The position numbers were made by a program, and so were the translations under genes. Positions 1 through 11,100 of a DNA stretch of 64,000 nucleotides are shown piece by piece. The notes beneath the pieces are model-generated. The model was not told where the DNA came from. It made no database searches and saw nothing but the letters and a program-made list of their open reading frames with translations. The stretch is from Brienomyrus brachyistius (Eukaryota; Chordata; Actinopteri; Osteoglossiformes; Mormyridae), in assembly GCF_023856365.1 (NCBI RefSeq), contig NC_064541.1, forward strand, positions 27,072,214-27,136,213, read 5' to 3'. Position 1 is the first letter of the stretch; every line of letters begins with the position of its first letter.

Positions 1-339
1 TTCATGAGGCGCTTCCACATAAGTTGACGGTCATCTCTGGCATTAGAAAGTTGCTTTTACCCTCTGTCTGGCTACTTTTGGTCATTCCCAGTGTCTCCTG
101 CTTTACATTGTGTACTGCGGTCTTAAATTTACCTGCGGCTCAGTGTAGCCTTCTGCCAGCAGAACCAAGATTAAACCAGAATTTAACAATGTAGATTCTT
201 AAAAAATATGGAATAGTCTCTTTTTTTTCCAGAGTTGTATATAAAGCATGTCATTCCGTATCACCCGCCATTCCAATCCCACCGCCCAGCCATGCTATAT
301 CCGGGTGTGTGTGTGTCCTGACCAGCCAGTGTCACCAGT

Positions 340-467
340 GGCCTCCTGCATAACAGCATGGATGCCATTGCGAGTGAAGGTCACCGGAGTATGTTCTCCA
401 ATCGGGATCAGGCCCTGTATATTGCACCAATCCTGGCACCAACGATTGCACTTCTACTGCCTCTAGG
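340..467 (-). other. second protein-like block at the window edge
   Basis: Minus-strand stretch open for about 40 codons, with Cys and Trp residues early (CNRWCQDWCN) followed by GLIPIGEHTPVTFTRNG. The opposite strand is open over much of the same segment, so coding sense is ambiguous. It might be a repeat-derived fragment. Not identified. Confidence 0.15.
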
Positions 468-978
468 ATGGCGAACCCCATTCACATATCAGTCAAACGT
501 GGGAGTGAGAGACCAGCACTGACAGAAGCATCGGAGGGAACCGTCCTGCATGTAAACATGATGCAATAGTCAAGAAACGTCTCTCTTCAAAAACTCATTT
601 ACAGGAACAAGGGTCTAAATTATTGCTGACTGATTTGCAGAGACATCTAGGGAGAACATATTAGGGTATAAAGACCCCAATATTCTATGCTGCGATCTGG
701 ACTTTGTTTCCAACAGAGAGAAATACAGTAAGTGCTGGATCTCAGCTGTACTAAGGTACAGTAAAGGTTATTAGATACTTCCCCTCATGGACAGTGGTGT
801 CCCTCTGCACAAGAGGGTAAAAAGAAAAACGTGTGCAGGATCAGAGTCAACTGGGAGAGAAAATATACCACTGACAGGGAGTCTAATGGCATAGTTCATT
901 GGTTCATGGATCACGTCTGGTTGTGGTATTAAAGCAATGATTTGTCCGGTGGAATATTTTTGGGCATTGGGCGCCCAC

Positions 979-1119
979 CTGACTGTCGTTACGCAAAAGT
1001 GATGCTCCGAGAAAGGCCTCGGGGTTGAAGTCCTCTTCGTGGCATGTCCCACTGAGCTGGGAGCTGTGCGAAGAGTAGACAATGACATCATAATCCCCGG
1101 TCCATGGCTCGATGTCACG
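979..1119 (-). other. exon-like block, unidentified
   Basis: Minus-strand 141-bp block open in one frame (47 codons), bounded by an acceptor-like TTCAG and a donor-like CAG|GTGGGC, so phase 0 at both ends. The translation looks protein-like (WTGDYDVIVYSS, CHEEDFNPEAFLG). I could not assign it to a family. It lies downstream of capn7 on the same strand, so it would belong to a separate gene, a retained repeat-encoded protein, or be chance. Confidence 0.3.
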
Positions 1120-1367
1120 CTGAACAGTAAGACAACATGCAAAATGGACGTCATATGTTTAACAACTATGTAAAGGGGGCACAAAAAAAAGAAAATCCCT
1201 GTATACATTTCTTTTTGGCTCCTGAGAAGACATGACCAGTTCGTTATTCTGCATGGGGGGGGGGGGCGGTTATGTGGTTTTCCAGTGGAGCCATGACACC
1301 CTCAGGATCAGTGAGGCCAACACAGCCATGTAGCCCGAGGACATCACCGATGAGCCCGATACCCTGT

Positions 1368-1373
1368 TTTAAT
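1368..1373 (-). terminator. candidate capn7 polyadenylation signal (ATTAAA)
   Basis: ATTAAA on the minus strand about 240 nt after the capn7 stop, followed by GT-rich sequence. It is the nearest canonical or near-canonical hexamer I noticed, so the 3' UTR may be short. A transcript end is needed to confirm it. Confidence 0.3.
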
Positions 1374-1546
1374 GGTTAATTACCCACTACAGCGGTGAAG
1401 TGTGGTCACCACACCCATGTAACGCTTGTCTAAAGCTGCATTTTTCAGTCATTTCTTTTGGTGTAATGAAACATCCACCGTTTCCAGTTCTTTGATTAAT
1501 GAGCGGTGCAGTCCCTTGGAAGCATCGCCCCTTATGGCGTGGTGGT

Positions 1547-1584
1547 CGGCGGGGGGGGGGGCGGGGGGGGGTGGGGGGTGGGCA
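1547..1584. repeat. G-rich (plus) / C-rich tract in capn7 3' UTR
   Basis: Interrupted poly-G of nearly 30 G on the plus strand, about 30 nt downstream of the capn7 stop (C-rich on the mRNA strand). A shorter G-run is at about 1255-1267. Confidence 0.8.
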
Positions 1585-1614
1585 CACAGCCCTTGTGCCC
1601 GGCCCTGTCAGTCA

Positions 1615-1759
1615 TCACTGCAGCTGGGAGATCTTCAACGGTGAGGTGCTGCTGAAGTCTAGGAAGAAAGGTCCTTCCTGTTTGGGCAGGAAGGTGGTAG
1701 GGATGACGTTGTAGATGCCAGCGGGGACGTGCTCCAGATCCAGGTAGCAGAAGCCACAT
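1615..1759 (-). CDS. capn7: capn7 exon 21, C terminus and stop
   Basis: Acceptor TGCAG, 145 nt including TGA at 1617-1615. Encodes [20 protein letters not shown], then [13 protein letters not shown] and the C-terminal KISQLQ, as in vertebrate calpain-7. It is separated from exon 20 by a 2.0-kb intron containing a DNA-transposon-like repeat. Confidence 0.96.
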
Positions 1760-3882
1760 CTGCATAATATGGAACAAGGGGAAGTGGTCAGACAGTTATT
1801 ATTAATGGTACTTTTCTACTGCACAGTACTGTACTTTTGGTACTTTCCCTTTTCCATTGACTAGCACTCAAGTTCCAGTACCAAAGGTGCCAAACCAGGC
1901 TGGGGTACTTCTTTGGTACCTCTGTACCTTGGGGTGGGACTTAGAGTGCCGTCTTTGTCGAACGGTCATGCAAATAGCCTGCTGCTGAAACACAATACAA
2001 CCGCTGTCTTGAAGACAGTTACGAATTTTGAAAACAAAAATGAATGAAGTAGAAAAAAAAAATAATAATAATTTGCGATCTGGTTGAAAGAACAGATACA
2101 ATAAAAAGATCAGGATGACATGAAAAGAAATTTAAAAGGTATTTTATTATACTAGGACAGCGCGCATATAACGAGCTGTCCTGACTATGTGATTTTGTTG
2201 TAATACATACTGGAATATCTATAAAAAACAAGAAAGGAGGAGTTCATAAATTTCTCACAAACCCGTCTAGGAGTGATTTAAACAGGAAGGATGAAAATGA
2301 TTAGGAATGGCTCAAAGAACGCAGGGCTCATGTAGAAGCAGAGGAGGTAAAACTTTAGACTGATTTTTAAACATATACTAGATAATCCTGAAAAAGAATA
2401 GTAATTAAAATTGCAAAGCTAGCTAATGTTTTTTTTTTTCCCTAAGACAGAATGTAAATGTTTTAGCGAGACCTAAACTCCCAGCGCTATAATATCTGTA
2501 CCAAACTGAAGGTAAGAAAAAGCCTTAATCTAGCTGATTAGCGATGTTAGAATTGCATGTGCATAACATGCGATGTTGGTATTAATATTGCACGTCATAC
2601 AGCCTCATGAAATATTACAGCCATTTCTTGAATTCAGTACGAAATACCCCGCCTGAAGCTGTGATGTCATTCGGTGCCAGTTCCAGTTTTTATGCCAGTG
2701 GAAAAGCAACACCTTGAAGAACCATACTTTTGGTATTTTCTCAAAGTATCAAAAGTACGGTACCTGGCGCATTGGAAAAGTGCCCAAAAATATCACATTT
2801 AAGCTGATTTACAGCTGTTGTTAGGCAGCGTATGCAATTGGTATATGGGAGTAGGTGACGCTAAGAAATATATTATATGTCATGAATCCGCAGTGTTTAT
2901 CACACACCAAGAAAACTGACGATTGTTTCACTTCTTCCACAACACAAGTAATCTGGGGGTCCTAGGCAGCCGCCCATTCTGCCTATAGATAGAGCCGGCC
3001 AAGTTTCTGCCTGAACATAAACATTTTGAAGTATGTGGGTTTTATTGTGCTGACTGCGTCCTAGTTTTACCTATTCCTGCATCCAGCCATGGGCAACTCA
3101 CTTCAGCAGTGACATTGAAGATCAGCTTAGTAATCATTTTGATGCAAAGTCAATACTCTTAACCTCAAAATGGGCTGCGTTTAGCACATTTCAGCTGAAG
3201 AGAATCGGATGATGCACTCGACTAAAAGCAGAAATAATAAAATATTGATTTGACTGCCATTGCCAGTGTGGCCAGCTCATTAACTGCCTTGTTAACCACA
3301 TTCGGTTGGATTTGATGGAGGGGATGCGGAATCTGGGCAGGCAGTCCAGAGGACGACTATGGGCCTGGAGGGTCAATCTTATGAAGGCACTAACAGGATG
3401 CAACGAGGCTGAGAGACACCCAGGCAGTCAGACTTGGGCTGCTAATCAGTACAAAGATCCAGAGCAAAACTTTAAAGGAAGAGAATAACATCATGAGTTC
3501 TGAGAGACTGTACAGCCCAGTTTTAAATCACAGTAATTGACACTGACTACTCTGCTGAGGTCAGGAATTATGCATCGTAACTAATGGAGGTTAAAAAAAA
3601 AAATGTTATGAGAGGAAATTTACTGTGAAGGTCTATTCGGCATTGGGTTAGGGTACTTTCTCTACAATGTTACTCTCAGTATGGGATCCAGGGTTGTCTG
3701 GGTGAGAACTGGTGGGCTGGAAAAGGCGAAAAAGGCATACACCCCCCCCCCCCCCATCAAAGACATTACCGATAATCGCCACTGCCCCTCTTCTGGAATC
3801 CAGCAGCACCTGGGTCACCCACGGTTGACACGTTCACAACCTCGAACCCGACGCTGTACTGCCTGAGAATGGGGCATCAGAG

Positions 3883-3961
<79 letters not shown>

Positions 3962-6900
3962 GGGCTATACGTGTATGAGCTCCAGTCCAATGACACAATC
4001 GTGGGCCACATGATCCCGACAGCAATCTGAAATATGACGTTGGCAGGACCTTTGGGGTTTGCTACGGCTTTTAAAGTTAGGTGCTTGATAAGTCTTCTGT
4101 AATTGGTACTTTAGCTTGACTACCAACTGAAAATAAGAGTCACAGCAGGGGTGCCAGTAAGGGGGAGAAGGTGAGTTGGTTCCACAAAATCTGGAACATA
4201 ATTGGACTGGTCTGGATTAGGGGCCCAATATAGAATCTTTTCATGGGATTCAAAATCTCTAGCAGAACCTGCACTGGTCAGAAAACAGTAATGACTAGAT
4301 GGCAAATAAGGGCTGATACAGAGAACAGGCTGACAACAAAGGAAATACCAGCAAGTGTGGGAGTCCGAGGGTTTTCCTCTGATCAGGAAAACCGGATGAA
4401 TAAAACAGCAATAAGGGATTTTATAATAAAACAGACTCAGGGATAACTGCGGGCAGAACACTGCAGATGTTTCTAAGTGTGGGGGGGGGGGGGGGGGGGA
4501 TGGCTGCAGGGGGTGGTGAAAAACCATGGAGTGATGTCACCTTCAGGAGGGTGCCCCACTTAAATCTGCAAACAGGTGACGTCATAAAAGCTCCAGACAA
4601 GTGACAATGTTTCCCTCTAGAGGACAGAAGGGGTAGTGCTACTCAAAAACATTATGAAGACCAAGTCCCAGGAGAGGGAAGGATACAAAACTGCCACTCT
4701 GTCACCTACTTATCTACTACAAAGTTCCACTCAGAATGAGAAACACCATGCTCAATAAAACAGTCAACTTTAAGTCTGTGTGTAAACGTAACAGGCAAGA
4801 GGTTTACAAACATGATTCAAAATTTTAATCAACGTTCCCATTTTTTTGAACCACCCCGCCCCCCTACACAAAAAATAGCTCAGGGATAGGTGGAACACTA
4901 CACCCCCATTTGCATGTAGGTCGCCACCGGCCATCTAGTGGCAGGAGGTGGTACCTGGAGCCCCTCAGCTCGATGAGTATGGGCCCAGACTTCTCCAGGC
5001 TGAACTGGTAGATGGGGTTTTGTTGGTAGGAGTCCCTGTAGTTCCCACAGCCACCTGCACTGATGCCTTTCCACTGACCGTTCACCTGCGCAGATGGGAA
5101 AGTTCCCTGAGAGGTGGTTCTCTTTAGCGGCCAGGGTGAGTCGGCTCTGCCCGAGGACACGGCGGCCTTACCCTCTTGGACTGGGTGAACGGTGTGGGGA
5201 TCTTGGAGAAGCTGAATTTGCATCCAGAATATACCTGTTAAGGGTAAAGCACAGTGTGATTCTGGCAGGAGACAATCACAGGACAAGGATCATCGCACGA
5301 GACGAAATCAAGACCAAAACAGGAACCGCAATTGAGGACACAAATCAAAAGTCATTTTATCTTTCAAGGTGATATTTAGTGATGTATTAAACTCCTTCCC
5401 TGGATTTTTTTAGAAAACAGTGCCTCGATCTAATGAGATTTTAATATATTCTAGAAACCTGTAGGAAAATAAATATTATATACACACCGATGAGCCAAAA
5501 CATTATGAGGACCTTCACGTGAACCAAAAAATGCATCTTTTGTCAAATTGTGTTTAAATGCCAATATTTCCGAACTTTCTCAGTCAACCATTCTTCAAAT
5601 CCACTGTCCATTTTTGTTATCATTCGGATCAATGAGATTAGAAAAGCCGTATAGCTTATATACAGTCTTCGGTGTGGCTTCTTTCCAAACCTCCTGTTCT
5701 TTTTCCCCTGGCCCTCGAGGTTGTTTTGTGTCACTGACTGGAACCTCTGCAAAGCTGGACTGGCAATATGAACAAACAACTCTCTATACCCCCTGTTTCA
5801 AGTGTTTAATATATAATGCAATTTTTTGTAAATCGAGCCCGAGGCTCCATTTTATCGTTGTTACTGGTTGTGTGGTTTTATTTACGCTTTGTTTTGGATA
5901 TTAACGTTTATTTATACTCCAATTCCAATGTCTGAATATTCTTAAGAATTAAAAGTTCATTGCTCTTTGCATTATAATGTTACTATATTATATCAGTGGC
6001 ATAAAGTGATAACAGCAGCGTTTAATCGCAATTATTTCTCGGACAATACATCGTCCAACAGAAGCAGTTATCGTGAAAAGCCTATTGGTCGACTCCGTGT
6101 TGGCAGCTTGCGTTCCTCCCTCAAAGCCCCGATCTCACCACAGCCGACCATGAGCCCACGAGCCGCTCCCTGACAGAGATGTTCTCACCCAGTCGTCTGT
6201 CCATAACCATCTGATCCGTATCGGAGTGACTCCGATCGGCGCACCTGCCCATTTCTTCATTACGTCGACTATGAGCTCACCGTCTAATATATCCCAGACC
6301 TTGACACACACTGTTTTTCAAGATAGTCGACGTTACTCGCTTCACATGAGTGAGGCCATAAAGTCTTGGCTCATTGGTGTATAAATCATGTTTAAGCACA
6401 AAAACATGGTGATTTCATCTCTCTCTCGACACAGACACACCCCTACAAAATAGCTTCCATGTTGTGTAAACATTCTTCCGCAACAGACGAGACGGCAGGA
6501 GGGACTCTCACCACATGACACGTCTTTTTACTTTGCGCGTGGAAAATGTCTCAGAACTACATTGGCAGGTACAGAGGAAAAGACCCCCCACCCACCCACC
6601 CACAACTACTGCCATTTTATGGGTGACAAACTCCCCTCCTCCCCTGTCCAGAGAGACAGCAGTTCTACGCTAGAGGCAGACTATGGTAATTACTGCAGCA
6701 ACAGCTCTACTCTCTGTAGCAGACACAGGTCCATCACACACAGCGTCTGTCAGTAACGGACTCAACAAAAACACGACCCCAGACCTGAACAAGAGCTGAA
6801 TAAGAACACGTGCAAAGACTCACAAGTGCAAACATATTCAGGATGACACACAGTGTGTTGGTACATAATACAAAGACTCTCCTTAAAGCCTTTGTGCGTT

Positions 6901-8058
6901 CTCTGCTTTAAATACATCACAGACTGAGTGATAAAAGCAAAAATGTACAGCGCAGGCTGCAGGTGGCGCTCTGGGGACAGCTGGCCTTACCCGCAGTGTG
7001 TAGTTGATAGTGTTCTGTTTCTCGTACTGGGACACCACCAGCGTGAAGGTGTGCATGCCTGCGTTGGTCAGCTTTATCTTGGTCAGGTAGTGCGGGCTGT
7101 TGATTCGGATCCCGTCGATGAAGGGAGGGGGGTCCACTGAGGGTAGGGATGAGAGAGAGGGGGAGAGAGAGAGAGAGAGAGACAGACAGAAAGAGACAGA
7201 TTAAGGGTGACGATACACAGGGCAACATCTTTAGCAGTGTTGCTGACCGTGTTGTTCAGGCACTTTCCCATTGATGTTGGGCAGCAAAATTTCAACCTGT
7301 AACACTTTAAATCAGCAGTGGGGAAACTTTTCGCAACCATCTAGATCCAGACGAGTTGCCCTTTGTCTCACCTGCTTGGCCATCGCCCGGAAATATTTCT
7401 CAAAAAAGTTGTGCATCACCACCTTTAGGGGGCATTTTGATGAAAGTGAAAGCAAGCGACCGACAGGATGTCGAACAGAACCATTCTCTGAGTACATGCA
7501 CAGTACTTACTGGGATAGTAAACTTTCCTTCCATCGGTTTTGTAGACGACTAAGGTGATAAACTCGCGGTTTTGGGCAAAGTCATCCTAGAGAGGGAAAC
7601 AAAAGCCAGTCAGTGCCTAAGGGCTGGTGGTCACTGAGTACTACTGTACCTTGTGTTTGTGTAAGTAGCTGTAATTAATAGTAACACTCATCGCCATGGT
7701 TACGAGGCTCCCTTCCCTGTGTGGATAACATTTTGAATCTGTTCCAGTCTGTGATTGGCAGTGGTCAATAATGTAATGTTATCTATAAATGCCATCCTGT
7801 TCCCAGTCAGGCTTCACCTACACAGGCGATCGGTACTGAACTCTGGCAGTCAGACCTGTACCTGTCAGGTATCACTCTTACCTTGTCAGTGATGTGTCTG
7901 GTGAGCAGTACCCAGACCGCAGCACCCCCCTGTGGACAGTTCACCTCCAGTTTGTACTGAGGATTATTGGCCAGGCTGTAGGCATCCTTCATCGGACCCT
8001 GTTTTGCATCCCAGCTGCTGTGGTGCACAAGAGGAGCAAGATGGATGTGTCAGGCGCA

Positions 8059-8103
<45 letters not shown>

Positions 8104-11100
8104 ACACACCATCTAAAATGCTAACCAAAGCCCATACAGGTACACATTAAAATGAGACCATAAAGCAGGTGATAAAAGTGTAGCCATCGTATCATGTAAG
8201 CTATATAAAAGCGTGTCTATGACAACAGCACGCGCCTGTGGATGCAGGAAGACTCTTTGAAGAGGCTGGGGCTCCAGCTCAGGTAGATGACATCATAATA
8301 CTGGCAGAGATCCTCCCACGTGATCCAGAACACTCCTGCAGCACAGAGCAGAGCACCGGCGCCGTTACCCACATGTGGTGATAATATCGCTGCAGCGGTG
8401 AGAAGTTACCAACGGCCTACCATTGTCAAACTTCTGGGCGGTTTTGGGGTCAAAGTTGAGGTACTTCAGCAGCTCGGGGGTCCAGTTCTTGTCGTCCCGC
8501 TCGCTGAAGCGGCCTTTCCACCTCAGGTGGCTCCACGGGTTCTTCAGCTGGAGGAACCGCATGCCCTGGGCATCCAGACGAGGTGGAAGAGCGAGGATCA
8601 TGAACGGTAAAGGTCTACTGATGATTGGCTGGCTCTTGCAAAGGCCAGACAGGGATGAACCGCAGGCGAGGAGAGTTCATAACCAAACAGTCACTCAGAG
8701 GTCAAGCGAAGGGTGGGCTATAGAGCATGGCACAAGAAACCAGGGTGGAGGTTACAAAAAGAAACAACGTGATGGAGATGTGGCAAGAGAGTCAGACGGA
8801 GATGTGGCAAGAGAGTCAGACGGAGATGTGGCAAGAGAGTCAGACGGAGATGTGGCAAGAGAGTCAGACAGAGATGTGGCAAGAGAGTCAGACAGAGATG
8901 TGGCAAGAGAGTCAGACGGAGATGTGGTAAAAGCTGTATGCAATAAAAGGGAGGCGAGAAGGTGTTTTCCCGATGTTACATCATCACTGGAGATTCAGTC
9001 TAGTTATTAGTCAAGAAATCCTCAAGCTAGACAAAAGTGTCAGTATTATTCTCGTTTTTAGATAGTTGGCAGGTGCTATTCAAACGTTGTTCATCAATGA
9101 CTCCCTCAAGGGTACAACAGCAAGGCCCCTTGGGTCGTGCCGCCCGCACTCCTGTCGCACCCCTTACCTTGTAATCCCGGATGTCCAGTACAGCGTAGGC
9201 GTGGGTGGGTACCAAGCCCCATCTCTCGCCCTCCTCTTCAGACATCATGCCCGTTGCCGTGGTGATGAGGACGTGGCCCTTGTGGAATCTTTGGGGCGGA
9301 AAATCATGCCAAGTAATTTAAGCTTGGTTTTGTGCAGAAGCCTACATGCAGACATATTTTTGCCAGTTTTAATTAAAGTTATATAAAATCAATACAATTT
9401 ATAGATCATCCTGCTGACCAAGTGTATTTCCACAGTCTCATACATTATAGATGTTATTATATATATTAAATCACTGAAGTGAGACTCCGGAATAAGCACT
9501 GATCACAGTATATAGTTTATTACAGGTCATCACACACAGCTGAGCAGGATATTAAGATTTCACATGGACCTGACCTTAGTGCCCCCCGCCCAGCAACCAA
9601 AATAAACCCCAGTTGACAATGACTGCATGGAAGCATAAACCATCAGAATCACCGATCTCTATCTGCAAAGCTAAGAAAGCAGCAAGCGGAAGCCTTGGCA
9701 GAGGTTTTACGGCTGTCAGATCAGGGTCAAGGCTACATACAAGTTAAGAAAGCAGCTGGTAAAGGCTAACTCAAACCCTAACCTTAACCCTAACCGTAAC
9801 CCTAATCCTAATTCTAATCCTACCCATAATCCTAATCCTAACCTTAACCCTTGAGTAAGGTCCTTAACCCCCAATTGCACCAGGGTCTGTCTGACCCTGC
9901 TCTCTCAGTTTTGTGTCACTTCGGTTAAAAGAGTAATAAAATGTATAAAAAAATACAAAAAATAAAATGCAATAAAAAGTGACACCAATGGGGTGGAAGA
10001 GTAATACACTGTTAATGCTGGGGGGAAATTCCCCATTGTGCTCTCCGTGACATACACAGACATATAGGTGAGAGGAGCAAGTCTGGGTCCACCAGCCCCC
10101 CCCCCCCCCCCCCCCCCCATTTACCTCTGGTAAAGCATACGGAAGGTATCGTCCTTATTGAAGGCCTGATTGTCAGAGTGCATGGCAATACGCTCAGGGA
10201 TCCAGCCAGTGAGAGCGTGCAGGTCGATGTTCTGCAGAAACGGGGAACAGGGACAACTTGCTGCTCAGACACGCCGATCTTAAAAGCGGCTTCCTGCTCC
10301 GCCCAGTCAGTCGGACAGTCACGCCACACACTGACAGGGCCAAAAGGCTGCCACCATCTACGTCCCGCTTTCAACAACAGCACAGATGCACTGCAGGAAA
10401 GACAAAGCCTCCAATCGTACTGCCAGAAGTCTGGTCCAGTCCAGCGGCAAGTGCCTAACAGTACAGATGGGAGGAGTCATACCCCATAAATATAACACCA
10501 AAAAGTGATACTAAAAGAATGTCCCTATGAAACAATACCTCGGAACCAAAAAGAGTGTAACATAGACATTACAATAAGACATAGGCAATTCTGTTCTGAA
10601 TTGCGACAGATGTTTAGAGAAAGCGCAATGAACTCAGTGCATTGGTACGTATTTCATAGCCAGCTCTGGTTTTTCCTGATCTGTGTGTAATCTGGACAGT
10701 TGTAACATGTGCTTTCCTAGAGCATAACAGTTTCTCCTTTCTGTTCTCTAATTCTTGCTTTCCAATTAATCTTCTGATAATGGCAAGGTAGAGAGACATC
10801 TGGAAGATGATGAAAGTATCAGCAGGAATTGTGCAGAGCTGCTAGACAGTATTATTCATGACAATAAGCAAAACAAAAACATGAAGCGAACATTTCCTTG
10901 ATGCAGGAATTCCTCCAGGGTCACTAATTCACTGGGCAGGGTGGCCATCTGCTGAACGTCTAACATGAAATGTAGCTCAAGAAAGCCCCAAGGAACCAGG
11001 TGAGGAAGCGAAAGCAGGTGGTAGTTGAGGGACTTACCGAGTTGGAGCCTGGGAAGTCGTAGCCCCCCATGACCTTCATGTAGGCCTTCTCGATGAGCGA

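Noticed and set aside
1281..1366. Possible exon, open on the minus strand in two frames and partly on plus
   Set aside because: Competing frames on both strands and no consistent splice phase with the block at 979-1119; it may simply be capn7 3' UTR.
4120..5286. Long frames across capn7 introns 18-19
   Set aside because: They run through exon 19 and its introns; the splice-consistent exons 18 and 19 explain the coding part.
8718..8943. Overlapping open frames on both strands with repeated eight-residue units
   Set aside because: They are by-products of the 24-bp minisatellite in capn7 intron 12.
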